A program made the translations under genes and the position numbers. Positions 7,121 through 16,776 of a stretch of 31,133 nucleotides of DNA are shown piece after piece. Source of the stretch: a virus; the IMG/VR virus record IMGVR_UViG_3300025012_000231, positions 1-31,133 of that record; one strand, written 5' to 3'. The notes under the pieces are model-generated. The model was given only the letters and a program-made list of their open reading frames with translations, was not told where the DNA came from and ran no database searches. Positions within the stretch are counted from its first letter, which is position 1; each line of letters starts with the position of its first letter.

Positions 7121-8962
7121 ATGTCAAAGGAATCTATAGACGGAAAATATAAAAAATTAACAGATATTGAGCATATTTTAATTAGACCTGGAATGTATAT
7201 AGGGTCTATTAAACCTCATAAAGAAGTTAAATATATTTTAAATGAGAATAATAAGTTTGAATTAAAAGAGATAGAGTATATTCCAGCATTTATTAAAATA
7301 TTTGATGAAATTTTAATAAATTCAGTAGATGAGTCAAAGAGAAAAGGAAGTAAACTTACTACCATAAAAGTTAATATTGATAATAATAAAATTATTATTA
7401 TTGATAACGGAGGAATACCTGTTATTAAGCACACTGAGTACAAGGAGTGGATACCAGAAATGATATTTTCTAATATGAAGTCTGGTAGTAATTTTAATGA
7501 TAACGAGCAAAGAGAATCAGCTGGAACTAATGGGGTAGGATCAACTATTACTAATGTATTTTCAACAGAATTCTATATATCAACGTGTGATGGTAAAAAA
7601 CGATTTGAACAAACCTTTTCTAATAATATGAGAAGCCGGTCAACCCCTAAAATAACTACCTCAAATAAAAATCACACTATTATATCATATATACCAGATT
7701 TAGAAAAATTTGGTTTGACTGCAATAGATGAAACTCATTTTAATTTAATTAAAAAACGAGTTTACGATATTGCTGGGTGTAACCCAAAATTAAAAGTTTA
7801 TTTTAATAATGAAGAAATAAAAATAAAATCATTCCAAGACTATACTAAATATTATATTGATTCCTGTTTTTATGAAGAAGATAAAAGATGGAATATTGGA
7901 ATTGCTTTAAGTACAGACGGATTTCAACAAGTAAGTTTTGCTAATAGTACAGAAACTTATGCTGGTGGAACTCATACTGACTATATAACATCACAAATTA
8001 TAAATCAATTACGAGAATATTTTAATAAAAAACATAAAGTTGATATTAAGCCGTCTGATCTTAAAAGTCATTTATTTTTATTCATTAATAGTACTATCAT
8101 AAACCCAGCATTTAATAGTCAAACTAAAGAAAAACTAATAACTGAAACAAAAGATTTTGGGTCAGAATATATTATTACTAATAAAACAATTCAATTAATA
8201 TTAAAATCAGAAATAGTAGAGCACATCTTAGACTGGATACAACGTAAAAAAGATGCAGAAGAAAATAAATTAGCAAGAGAACTTAATAAAAATCTTAATA
8301 AAATTAAAGTTGATAATTTAATTGATGCAAAGGGCAAAGAACGAATGAAATGCTCTATATTTTTATTCGAAGGATTATCAGCAGGAGCAGCTTTTAGAAA
8401 ATATAGAGTTCCAGAGTATCAGGGTAGTTTTTCATTAAGAGGTAAATTCATTAATGCAATGGAAATACCAAATTCTAAATTAGTTGAAAATACTGAAGTT
8501 GTTAATATAATGGCGGCAGTTGGTCTTAAATTAGGGCATAAACCTGACTTAAAACAAATTAGATATGGCAAAATAATAATTGCCGTTGATATGGATGTAG
8601 ATGGTAACTCGATTTGTGGGTTACTAATTAATTTCTTTTATAAATATTGGCCCGAATTGTTTGATTATGGTATAATATCGAAATTAGAGTCACCGTTAGT
8701 AGTAGTAAAAAATATAAAAACTAAAAAGAAAATATCTTTCTATTCTCAAACTGATTATGATACCTGGGCAATCTCTAATAATCTTAAAGAATATGAAGTA
8801 TCTTATAAAAAAGGATTAGCTGCACTTGTTGAAGAAGAATATAAAGATATAATACAAACTCCTAAATTATTAACATTAAAAAATAATGAGGATAGTAAAA
8901 AATATTTAAATATTTGGTTTGGCAAAGACTCTAATTTACGAAAAATAGAAATTTTGAAATAG
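7121..8962 (+). CDS. DNA topoisomerase II large subunit (T4 gp39/gp60-like, GyrB-type)
   Basis: This is the ATPase and TOPRIM subunit of the phage type II topoisomerase, 613 residues. GHKL ATPase motifs are visible: EILINSVDES (residues 63-72), DNGGIP (95-100) and GTNGVGST (135-142). The transducer QTK loop is at FNSQTKEKL (331-339). The TOPRIM acidic residues are E417 in FLFEGLSAG and the D-x-D-x-D at 490-494 in AVDMDVDG. In T4 this chain is split between gp39 and gp60; here it is one ORF. It pairs with the GyrA-type subunit, which starts 5 bases later. T4 topoisomerase supports origin firing and replication. The call is firm on family and less so on exact orthology. Confidence 0.95.
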   Translation: MSKESIDGKYKKLTDIEHILIRPGMYIGSIKPHKEVKYILNENNKFELKEIEYIPAFIKIFDEILINSVDESKRKGSKLTTIKVNIDNNKIIIIDNGGIPVIKHTEYKEWIPEMIFSNMKSGSNFNDNEQRESAGTNGVGSTITNVFSTEFYISTCDGKKRFEQTFSNNMRSRSTPKITTSNKNHTIISYIPDLEKFGLTAIDETHFNLIKKRVYDIAGCNPKLKVYFNNEEIKIKSFQDYTKYYIDSCFYEEDKRWNIGIALSTDGFQQVSFANSTETYAGGTHTDYITSQIINQLREYFNKKHKVDIKPSDLKSHLFLFINSTIINPAFNSQTKEKLITETKDFGSEYIITNKTIQLILKSEIVEHILDWIQRKKDAEENKLARELNKNLNKIKVDNLIDAKGKERMKCSIFLFEGLSAGAAFRKYRVPEYQGSFSLRGKFINAMEIPNSKLVENTEVVNIMAAVGLKLGHKPDLKQIRYGKIIIAVDMDVDGNSICGLLINFFYKYWPELFDYGIISKLESPLVVVKNIKTKKKISFYSQTDYDTWAISNNLKEYEVSYKKGLAALVEEEYKDIIQTPKLLTLKNNEDSKKYLNIWFGKDSNLRKIEILK

Positions 8963-8966
8963 TTAT

Positions 8967-10304
8967 ATGGAAAAAACTATAAAAGACTTTTTAAATGAAG
9001 AATATAAAGATTTCTCATTATATACAATAGAACAACGAGCTATTCCATCAGTAATAGATGGGTTTAAGCCAACTGCTCGTAAAATAGTTGCATGTAGTAT
9101 TTCAATATGGAAAAACGGAACTGAAAAACCTCTTAAAGTATTTCAATTAGTAGGACAAGTTGCAAGTACAATGCATTATCACCATGGTAACTCTAGTGCT
9201 GAATCTGCTGTTATTACACTAGCCCAAAAATTTAAAAATAATTTACCTCTACTAGATGAAGTTGGCCAATTTGGCTCAATAAGATCTCCTGACCCAGGCG
9301 CAGCTCGATATATTGGAACTAAACTTACTAAAGTATTCAATTTAATTTATAAAGATAATGACTTAGTATCATATAAATATGATGAAGGAGATAAAATAGA
9401 GCCTAATTACTATTTACCAATTATACCTATGGTTTTAATAAATGGCAGCTCTGGCATAGCAGTTGGATTTAGTAGTAATATCTTAAATAGAAATCCGTCT
9501 GACATTACTAACGCCTGTCTAAATATCCTAAATGATAAAAAATTTTATAAAATAAAACCATTTAATAACTATTTTTCTGGAGAATATAAAAATGACCCTG
9601 AAAATAATAAAAGATGGATTATTAGAGGTAAATATACTGTAGAAAATACATCAACTATTAAAATAGTAGAACTACCTCCTAGCATGACATATGAAAAATA
9701 TGAAAAAGTTTTAGATAAACTAGTTGAAAATAGACATATAGCGTCATATACAGATAATTGTAAAGATAATATCGACTACACTATTAAATTTAATAGAGAA
9801 AAATTAGCAAGTCTAACTGAAGACGAAATATTTAATTTATTAAAACTAGAAGAATCTGAAACTGAAATGTTTTCAACTTTAGACGAATATGGTAAACTTA
9901 AAATATTTGAAAGTGCAGAAGATATTATTTACTATTTTGTCAATTTCAGACTAAACTTTTATATAAAAAGAAAAAATAGTTTAATAGATAAATTAAATCA
10001 TGAACTAAAAATAATAGCAAATAAAGCTAAATTTATTAAAACTATTATTGATAATAAATTATCAATTAATAATCGTAAAAAAGACGATATATGCAATGAT
10101 ATAGAAAAACTTAGCCTGGATAAAATAGAAGGGTCCTGGGACTATCTTTTACGATTACCAATATATTCCCTTACTAAGGAGTTATATGATAAATTAAAGG
10201 ACGATTTTAAGTTTAAAATAGAAGAGTTGGATAAGCTTAAGAAGAAGGATCCAAAGTCTATGTATATAGAAGATTTAGAAGAACTAAAACGAAACTTAAG
10301 ATAA
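8967..10304 (+). CDS. DNA topoisomerase II medium subunit (T4 gp52-like, GyrA-type)
   Basis: This is the DNA cleavage and religation subunit of the type II topoisomerase, 445 residues, close to the length of T4 gp52. The winged-helix region has RAIPSVIDGFKPTARKI (residues 24-40), MHYHHGNSSAESAV (69-82) and GQFGSIRSPDPGAARYIGTK. The catalytic Tyr is Y115, in the position of the AAxRY motif of GyrA. The C-terminal beta-pinwheel of bacterial GyrA is absent, as in T4. The C-terminal third has charged helical segments like the coiled-coil arm. It forms an operon with the GyrB-type gene. Its last 9 bases overlap the end of the convergent tail fibre gene, with no clear terminator between the two. 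Confidence 0.95.
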   Translation: MEKTIKDFLNEEYKDFSLYTIEQRAIPSVIDGFKPTARKIVACSISIWKNGTEKPLKVFQLVGQVASTMHYHHGNSSAESAVITLAQKFKNNLPLLDEVGQFGSIRSPDPGAARYIGTKLTKVFNLIYKDNDLVSYKYDEGDKIEPNYYLPIIPMVLINGSSGIAVGFSSNILNRNPSDITNACLNILNDKKFYKIKPFNNYFSGEYKNDPENNKRWIIRGKYTVENTSTIKIVELPPSMTYEKYEKVLDKLVENRHIASYTDNCKDNIDYTIKFNREKLASLTEDEIFNLLKLEESETEMFSTLDEYGKLKIFESAEDIIYYFVNFRLNFYIKRKNSLIDKLNHELKIIANKAKFIKTIIDNKLSINNRKKDDICNDIEKLSLDKIEGSWDYLLRLPIYSLTKELYDKLKDDFKFKIEELDKLKKKDPKSMYIEDLEELKRNLR

Positions 10305-13118
10305 TCCGAGTTTAAATTCTGCAATTTGTATAGTACTACTCGGGCTTCCTAATGTTCCAGTGATAGAGTATTTAAGTTGAGTACCTGCTGGTAAAAATAT
10401 AGTTGGAAGTGATATATAGTAGTGAGTCGGACTAACGTTATCCCTAGTAATTATTTGATTGCTAGTTCCATTCCAAATTTTAAATATAATTTCAAATGTT
10501 CCAGTCGTACCGCCTAAGTACAAATATATTACTCTATCATATGTTGCTGAGCCAACTAGTATATCGTCTAGCGTTAAGGTAAGCTGGGCCTGCCCATATG
10601 TTAAAGTCTTATTCAATACTTTAACTCCACTCGTATTCCATTCTAGGTGTGTTGTCTTAGTAGAGGTACCATTATTCGTAGATAACTCACCTCCGCTATA
10701 ACCGTTTAAATAAGTTTTACCCTGGGGTGCTGCTAATAAAGTTGGAGTCCACAGGGAACCTACCCCTGCCCCTATAACGGTGGTACCTCCAACTCCACTC
10801 CAAATCGCGCCGCCGCCTGATGTAGTATCAATACCTAATGTTAATATAAAGTCTGAAGAAGATGAATTAAGTGTACTTATTGCTAAGTGCTTAAATATAT
10901 TATTAGCAAAGGCAGAATGAAGATGTAAATTATAGTCTGGACTAGTCGTGCCAATACCAACTTTGCCCAATACTCCAGTTGATGTTGTATTTAATATTAA
11001 ATTAGTTAATGTAGAATCGGTAATTGAAGTTGCAGTTCGTAAATGGGCTTTACCAGATTCAGTTTTAATAACTAATTCTGGATATAAATTATCATAATTT
11101 GTAGCAAATCTAAATTCTTTTGAAGTAGATCCTGTATTAAATCTACTTATGTCCGTGGTTACTTGTAAATAGGTAGACTGTGTGATGTCATCTCCTACGG
11201 CGAATTGTCCAGTTGCAGTTTGATTATAAAAATAGAAGTAGTTACTTTGGGAGTCGTCAGCTGGTTTAATCCTAAGCATTGGCATATTAATCTTAGTCGT
11301 TCCAACGTCTCCTGCTAGATTAATCCAAAATTCTGTGTTTTTATTATTATAATCTGCGAAATATAGTCCACCCCATGATTTTTTAGTTATATATCTTCCA
11401 CTTGAAGCAATTCCACCAAAAGTTAATCCATAAATATTTGCAGAGTATTCTCCTCCACCTCCTGTTGCTACTGTAGTAGAACTTGGCATTAAATGAATAG
11501 TTCCAATATCTTTATTTAATCCAGCAATATCAATGAGTGGGTGTTGATTAGCATAAGCTGATACATATGAACTTTGTATTAATACTTTTGTAGTAGAACT
11601 AGATCTATTAGTAGAATCTTGTGTTAAACTTAATAAATCAGAATAGTATGTTCCTAGATTATCATATGCATTAGTTAAAACAAATTGTCCATTTCTTGTA
11701 TTAATTGCAGCAGTTATTCTATCATTAATACTATTATAATTAATATCAGGAGTTCCACTAGTTTTATTATTTCTAAGAGTAAATCCTATTATTGGTACAT
11801 TAGAATCTGAGGTGCTTCTATATCCTGGATTTAATACAATTCCATAGTCGGTTGTATCAGTCGAGTTTCGGGTGTCGTCATTACGTATATATAATCCTGT
11901 TGATTTAAAGTTATCAGTTACTAGTGTAACAGTAAAAGTTCTATGATATTCTATAGCAAAATTACTTACATTATTTTCCGCAAGTCTACTATATCTTAGT
12001 AAATTTAAAGTAGTATTTTTAGTATATCCAAAAATTTGATTATTTGTATTAACATCTATTAAAGCGTTAACAGTTTCTCCACCTTTAAATATTCCTATTT
12101 TTTCATTATCAAATCTAGTATATTCAGTTGTTCCATTTGTTCCACCAAAAAAATTAATACTAGATACATTTCTTTTAAATAAAATATTATTAGTTCCTTG
12201 CTCCCAACCTATTCCAAATTTATTAGTTCCTAGTTCTAGAGTTGTGCCATTCAGCCAACTAGATTTACCAATTCTAAATACATGTTCTTTATCAGAAGGA
12301 TTAGTTTTATCTCTAGTGATAATATTCATACTTGTATTAAAATCTGTTCCAGGTTCAGCTGATCCAATAGTAGATAATAATAAATTTAATTGAAATTCGC
12401 CATTAGTTGGAGTTCCAGTATAATCATAACTAAGTTTTGCTGTTTCGTTTTTATCAGTTAGTCTAGTAATAGGAGTTCCTGACGTATAATCATCTGTAAA
12501 AAATGATCCTATTGCTATATGGTATCTTGCACTATTATTTTTTCTAAAAATTGATAATAATGAATTATATAGTCCAGTATTTGAAAAATTTTTATTAGTA
12601 ATCGTAGAAGATAATGGGTCAAAATTTGTTAATAATAAGGAGTCGTTAAATATATCTGGACCATCATTATTATTTTTAAATACAATAAATTGATTTTCAT
12701 TACCAGGTATAGCAATATCGGATATTAGTCTTTTAAATTCATTTCCAGTTTGAGCAAAAATTGGATTAGAAAATGAAAAAGAAGTTGGAACGAATACGTT
12801 TGAACTTTCTATCCAACTGTATACGTCACCTGTACTTGTATTTACCCAAAGATCACCGTCTAATATTTCAGGAATAGGACTAGTTAATGATGGGTCAGTT
12901 GATGAAATTAGCCATTGTGTTCCTCTATCTCCAGTATCTCCTGTTATTCCTTTAGGTCCAGGAGGCCCGGGAATACCTTGGTCTCCTTGCTCTCCAGCTT
13001 CTCCGATTGTTCCTATTCCAAGTTCTAATAATTTGCGTAAATTATAATTTATTTTCTCAGTATAAATTGATTGAGAGTCTGAACTAAATAATTCTTTTAT
13101 ATTAATTTTAATTGCCAA
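10296..13118 (-). CDS. Tail fibre protein with collagen-like stalk
   Basis: This is a 940-residue long fibre. The N-terminus MAIKINIKELFSSDSQS with KINYNLRKLLELG resembles the virion-attachment end of T4-like fibres, followed by a collagen-like Gly-x-Y stretch at about residues 39-66 (GEAGEQGDQGIPGPPGPKG). Then come TQWLISSTDP and LDGDLWVNTSTGDVYSW, common after such collagen necks. The rest is beta-rich, with VGIGTTSPDYNLHLHS about 180 residues from the end, a motif frequent in fibres and adhesins. It likely binds the host surface. No ATG is available, so TTG at 13118 is the start. The part encoding the last 180 or so residues (about 10310-10850) is visibly richer in GC than the rest, which may mark an exchanged receptor-binding tip. 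Confidence 0.85.
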   Translation of the reverse strand: MAIKINIKELFSSDSQSIYTEKINYNLRKLLELGIGTIGEAGEQGDQGIPGPPGPKGITGDTGDRGTQWLISSTDPSLTSPIPEILDGDLWVNTSTGDVYSWIESSNVFVPTSFSFSNPIFAQTGNEFKRLISDIAIPGNENQFIVFKNNNDGPDIFNDSLLLTNFDPLSSTITNKNFSNTGLYNSLLSIFRKNNSARYHIAIGSFFTDDYTSGTPITRLTDKNETAKLSYDYTGTPTNGEFQLNLLLSTIGSAEPGTDFNTSMNIITRDKTNPSDKEHVFRIGKSSWLNGTTLELGTNKFGIGWEQGTNNILFKRNVSSINFFGGTNGTTEYTRFDNEKIGIFKGGETVNALIDVNTNNQIFGYTKNTTLNLLRYSRLAENNVSNFAIEYHRTFTVTLVTDNFKSTGLYIRNDDTRNSTDTTDYGIVLNPGYRSTSDSNVPIIGFTLRNNKTSGTPDINYNSINDRITAAINTRNGQFVLTNAYDNLGTYYSDLLSLTQDSTNRSSSTTKVLIQSSYVSAYANQHPLIDIAGLNKDIGTIHLMPSSTTVATGGGGEYSANIYGLTFGGIASSGRYITKKSWGGLYFADYNNKNTEFWINLAGDVGTTKINMPMLRIKPADDSQSNYFYFYNQTATGQFAVGDDITQSTYLQVTTDISRFNTGSTSKEFRFATNYDNLYPELVIKTESGKAHLRTATSITDSTLTNLILNTTSTGVLGKVGIGTTSPDYNLHLHSAFANNIFKHLAISTLNSSSSDFILTLGIDTTSGGGAIWSGVGGTTVIGAGVGSLWTPTLLAAPQGKTYLNGYSGGELSTNNGTSTKTTHLEWNTSGVKVLNKTLTYGQAQLTLTLDDILVGSATYDRVIYLYLGGTTGTFEIIFKIWNGTSNQIITRDNVSPTHYYISLPTIFLPAGTQLKYSITGTLGSPSSTIQIAEFKLGLS

Positions 13119-13142
13119 AATGTATAAATTCTTTTTGTATAA

Positions 13143-13157
13143 ATTTATTTATTTAAA
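13143..13157 (-). promoter_or_regulatory. Candidate late promoter before the tail fibre
   Basis: On the minus strand this reads TTTAAATAAATAAA, about 25 bases before the TTG start at 13118. It is a variant of the TTTGAATAAATA box seen before other late-type genes. Confidence 0.4.
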
Positions 13158-13159
13158 GT

Positions 13160-13990
13160 TTAAAGTATTTCATTAATATCAGAAGATGTAATATTATTTT
13201 GAGTAGTATCATCTGTATTATTTGTTCTAATCATATCATCTGAAATATTTAATGTTTTCATTAGTTCAGATTTCATATTTGGATTAGTTAAAGCATATGA
13301 CTCTTTATCTTTATTTAGTTCTTTTATTTTTTCAATTGGAATTTCTTCATTAATTTGTTTTATTAAATTACGTGTTCCTACTCCAACATAATATTCATTT
13401 TTTAATATTTCAGTCGGAGTAGACATAGAGTCAATATTATGAGTATTTGTAGTATATTCTTCTTGATTATTTTTTTCCTGATAGTCTAATTTTAATTTTT
13501 TATATGAATCTTCTAAGAATAATAAATAATTTGCCTTTGTTTTAATTACATTAGTTAGTTGTCCTTGCATTGCTGACATAACTTCTAGTAGTCTAGGGTG
13601 AGTATTTCCGCTTGTTATTTCTTCCATTGCCTTCTTAATGCATATCTTTATAGTTTCTAATTGAAACTCAATATCATTCATACTCTCCTCATCTAGACGT
13701 TTCTTATATTTAAAGTAATCGTCATTATTTATTACACCGAGGTCTATGTAAAAATTAAAAAGACTAGTTAAAAGTTCGTTGCTTTTTATTTTAAATTTAG
13801 ATTCCATTTCATCAAAATTTATTAATGATACTGTATCATTTGCTAAATCTGATATTGTACTTTTTAATTCATCTTGATTATTATTTAATTCGTCTGAAAT
13901 TTTAGTATTAGAATCTAAATTTAATAAAGACTCAATTTCTTCTTTTAATGCAATCTTTTTATCTTTATTTAAAATATTTTTATTTGACAT
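13160..13990 (-). CDS. Hypothetical protein, possible terminase small subunit (gp16-like)
   Basis: This 276-residue protein has an acidic, Asn-rich N-terminus, a central helical region and a disordered Asn/Thr-rich end (NNTDDTTQNNITSS). The central segment GNTHPRLLEVMSAMQGQ followed by LTNVIKTKANYLLFLEDSYKKL resembles the central coiled-coil core of T4-type small terminases, which often read hPRxxEVhxxhhxxhxxhxxxLhxLxxxhK. T4 gp16 is shorter (164 residues). If correct, it recognises DNA and stimulates gp17, but it lies far from the large subunit gene and on the other strand. It sits between the tail fibre and LRR paralog 3, starting 4 bases after that gene ends. The family call is a tentative reading of a weak pattern. 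Confidence 0.45.
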   Translation of the reverse strand: MSNKNILNKDKKIALKEEIESLLNLDSNTKISDELNNNQDELKSTISDLANDTVSLINFDEMESKFKIKSNELLTSLFNFYIDLGVINNDDYFKYKKRLDEESMNDIEFQLETIKICIKKAMEEITSGNTHPRLLEVMSAMQGQLTNVIKTKANYLLFLEDSYKKLKLDYQEKNNQEEYTTNTHNIDSMSTPTEILKNEYYVGVGTRNLIKQINEEIPIEKIKELNKDKESYALTNPNMKSELMKTLNISDDMIRTNNTDDTTQNNITSSDINEIL

Positions 13991-13994
13991 ATCG

Positions 13995-14888
13995 TTAACT
14001 ATAAACTTTTCCTTTTACATCAATTAATTCTCTTACTTCTTTTTGTGTAAATTTCTTTATATTATTATCAATCCAAACATTTCCTTTAACTATTTCAGGG
14101 GCTCCGTCAAGACTAGTTAGCATATTGTTATTACACATAAAACTTTCATTAATTATTCGTGGAGTTCCAATTAAATTAGTTAATATATTATAAGCACACT
14201 TAAAGTATCTACTGACTATATTAGGGCCGCCTTCAAGACTAGTTAAGTTATTATTAGAACAATCAAAATATCCATTAACTGCAGTAGGACATCCTTCTAG
14301 ACTAGTTAGTTTATTAGTATTACAATCAACATATCCATTAATCAATTTAGGCAAGTTGACTAGACTAGTTAAGTTATTATAAGAACAACTAAACGCACCA
14401 CTTACTGTTTTTGGACCTCCTTCAAGACTAGTTAAGTTATTATTAGAACAATCAAAATATCCATTAACTGTAACAGGAGCTCCTTCAAGACTAGTTAAAT
14501 TATTAGCATAACAATAAAAATTTCCATTCACTATAGTAGGAGATCCGTCTAAACTAGTTAAGGCATTATCAGAACAATCAAAAAAACCATCTATTTCATC
14601 TATACTTAATACTCTTAAATCATTTATACCTTTCACTCTAACATTACCTATTATTACTTTAATATTTTTAAAGTCTTCTATATTAGTATGCCCTATACTA
14701 ATAGCTTCATTAATAGGTTTCACTACAAATATTTGGTCTTTGGTATAACCTTTATTAAGGTAAGGAATAAGTAAGTCATCCCATCTTTCTTTTAGCCTTC
14801 TAGGTATAAATATATCTTTAGCGCTAAGCTTAGGAGTAGGGCTTTCTTCTTCAGATATAAATTGTTCAAATAGTTTTATATGTTTCAT
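13995..14888 (-). CDS. LRR family paralog 3, longest member (8 repeats)
   Basis: A 297-residue member of the family with leader MKHIKLFEQFISEEESPT, head containing IPRRLKERWDDLLIPYLNKG, eight 21-residue repeats and cap FTQKEVRELIDVKGK. It has twice as many repeats as most paralogs, so the solenoid would be longer. The head is slightly diverged (KDQIFVVKPINEAISIGHTN). Its ATG overlaps the stop of the upstream gene by one base (TAATG at 14886-14890), suggesting coupled translation, and its stop is 4 bases before the next gene. Repeats carry a Cys at the third position, giving a ladder of Cys along the solenoid. The target is unknown. Confidence 0.85.
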   Translation of the reverse strand: MKHIKLFEQFISEEESPTPKLSAKDIFIPRRLKERWDDLLIPYLNKGYTKDQIFVVKPINEAISIGHTNIEDFKNIKVIIGNVRVKGINDLRVLSIDEIDGFFDCSDNALTSLDGSPTIVNGNFYCYANNLTSLEGAPVTVNGYFDCSNNNLTSLEGGPKTVSGAFSCSYNNLTSLVNLPKLINGYVDCNTNKLTSLEGCPTAVNGYFDCSNNNLTSLEGGPNIVSRYFKCAYNILTNLIGTPRIINESFMCNNNMLTSLDGAPEIVKGNVWIDNNIKKFTQKEVRELIDVKGKVYS

Positions 14889-16171
14889 TATGCTCCAAAA
14901 CCTATAATATTAAGAAAATTATTTAAATCATGACTACTAAAAATATTATCTGCGGCGTCATACGCTTCTAATTTACCATTTGGAAAGCTAACTACTGCAA
15001 CTTTAAATAAATCTTCTATTTTTGAGGGTTTTAACTCTCTTTTTAGTTTTTCAACTCTATTAATAAACGATTTTTCAGTTTTTAGTTTTGATTTTATTAT
15101 ATTAGACCTAATATCTACATAATAAAATGTTACGTTATCACTATACTGATACTTTATCCAATGAGTATTAGTATTAGCCGTAGTACACCATTTTGTTCCT
15201 GCCCCGTATATACAAGACGCTTCATGAGTATGAGGCACTATAATAAACATATCAGAGTTATCTACAATAATGTCAGCTTGCTTTTTAATACCTCTTTCAA
15301 ATTCACTTTTTGTTTTTATTTTATTTAATTCTTCTACTAAATCATATAATTCTTTAAAAGTTTTAAAACGATTTATATCTTTTTTTTCTACTGGAACAAC
15401 TCTTTTATTTAAGAGAGCGTCATATTCTTCTATTTTATTTCTAATATCATTAATACCAATTCCTTCTAAATAAGATTTACCCATAAATGGTAAATACTTT
15501 TTAGTTTTACTAGGATCTATAGATACTAATTGATTAAAAATATCCTCAGGTATAAGATTAGTTTCTAAATATTTTTGTTTAGCTATTTTAACTGACTCGT
15601 CAGTTCTTTCTCCTTTACTTGCAGCAAACCATTTTGAACTAAAATACTCTAAATCTTTATAATCTAGCTTCTTGAGACTTTCTTTAACATTATCATCAAT
15701 ATATCCAAGTTCGTTTAACCTTGCATATAAGTCATTAAACAAATTTATGTTGCTGTGATAAAAGTCTGTATCTTCATGCATACTAATTAAAAAGTCTATC
15801 ATATCTTCTTTAGTTTTGAAGTATGTACTTTCTTTTACTGCAAATTTACCGTTATTCCAACTTTGCATTCCAGGCAATTTTCTTTTATCTTCTTCTGGTT
15901 TAAATGTACCTTCTACTTTAGAATCAAATTCAGTATACTTAGGAGTATCGGCCTTATGCCTTCCTTTAGAAGAACCAATTATAGATCTATATGTATAATC
16001 ATAATGAGGATGTTTAAAATTTTCGCCTCTATCTATCTCATGTTGATACCCTTTTAAAATTTTAGGGTAATCCTTAAATTCTATACGTTTAGACGCTCCG
16101 CCTTCTTTTACCCATTTAAGATAACCTTCATAATCTAAAAGATCTCTTCTTTTTACATTAAATGTATCCAT
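14888..16171 (-). CDS. Hypothetical phage protein with GTKWCTT motif
   Basis: This is a 427-residue protein. The N-terminal third is charged and helical (LKWVKEGGASKRIEF, GSSKGRHKADTPKY), and residues of about 315-350 contain PHTHEASCIYGAGTKWCTT followed by WIKYQYSDNVTFYYVD. The motif H-E-A-S-C-x-Y-G-x-x-T-K-W-C recurs, as far as I remember, in uncharacterised proteins of large phages, where a His/Cys/Trp-containing strand precedes a beta sheet. I cannot give a function. It is flanked by two LRR paralogs: its stop overlaps the start of LRR 3 and its start is 23 bases after the end of LRR 4. It lacks the CTS-like leader (it begins MDTFNVKRRDLLDYEGY). Confidence 0.6.
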   Translation of the reverse strand: MDTFNVKRRDLLDYEGYLKWVKEGGASKRIEFKDYPKILKGYQHEIDRGENFKHPHYDYTYRSIIGSSKGRHKADTPKYTEFDSKVEGTFKPEEDKRKLPGMQSWNNGKFAVKESTYFKTKEDMIDFLISMHEDTDFYHSNINLFNDLYARLNELGYIDDNVKESLKKLDYKDLEYFSSKWFAASKGERTDESVKIAKQKYLETNLIPEDIFNQLVSIDPSKTKKYLPFMGKSYLEGIGINDIRNKIEEYDALLNKRVVPVEKKDINRFKTFKELYDLVEELNKIKTKSEFERGIKKQADIIVDNSDMFIIVPHTHEASCIYGAGTKWCTTANTNTHWIKYQYSDNVTFYYVDIRSNIIKSKLKTEKSFINRVEKLKRELKPSKIEDLFKVAVVSFPNGKLEAYDAADNIFSSHDLNNFLNIIGFGA

Positions 16172-16194
16172 TATACTAACTTTATTTTTTATTT

Positions 16195-16770
16195 TTAAAC
16201 ATAAACTTTTCCTTTAACATCAACTACTCCTTTTACCTCTTCTTCGGTAAAGTTCTTTGTATTATCATTAATAGCAAAGTCGTCATTAACTACTTTAGGA
16301 GCTCCTTTAAGGTTAGTTAGTTTGTTATGACTGCAATAAAATCCAGCGTTAACTATAATAGGAGCTCCTTCTAGACTAGTTAACGTATTATTACTACAAA
16401 AATAATCTTTAGTTACTAATAATTTAGGTCCTCCTTTTAAGCTAGTTAATCTATTAAATGAACAATTGAAATCTCCAGACACTTCATCTAAATTTAATTC
16501 TTTTAAAATATCTCCATTTATTATAACATCACCTATTATTACTTTAATATCCTTAAATTCTTTTACATTATTTTTAGTTATCTCTAGCTCTTCATCAAGG
16601 GGTTTAGCAACGAATATTTGTTCTTTAGTATAACCTTTATTAAGGTAAGGAAGTACTAAGTCATCCCACCTTTCTTTTAGTCTCCTAGGTATAAAGATGT
16701 CTTTAGCACTAAGTTTAGGTTTCTTAGAGTCTTCAAGTATAAATTGTTCAAATAGTTTTATAGGTTTCAC
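16195..16770 (-). CDS. LRR family paralog 4, shortest member (3 repeats)
   Basis: A 191-residue member with leader MKPIKLFEQFILEDSKKP (I-L-E instead of I-S-E), conserved head IPRRLKERWDDLVLPYLNKG, three repeats and the cap FTEEEVKGVVDVKGK. The first repeat has a two-residue insertion (GGPKLLVTKD), so the phase of the solenoid differs there. It is the most diverged of the seven in the leader and in the EELEITKNNVKEF part of the head. It starts 6 bases after the upstream gene stops. The role is inferred from the family only: packaged, protein-binding LRR. Confidence 0.83.
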   Translation of the reverse strand: MKPIKLFEQFILEDSKKPKLSAKDIFIPRRLKERWDDLVLPYLNKGYTKEQIFVAKPLDEELEITKNNVKEFKDIKVIIGDVIINGDILKELNLDEVSGDFNCSFNRLTSLKGGPKLLVTKDYFCSNNTLTSLEGAPIIVNAGFYCSHNKLTNLKGAPKVVNDDFAINDNTKNFTEEEVKGVVDVKGKVYV

Positions 16771-16776
16771 GTTATA

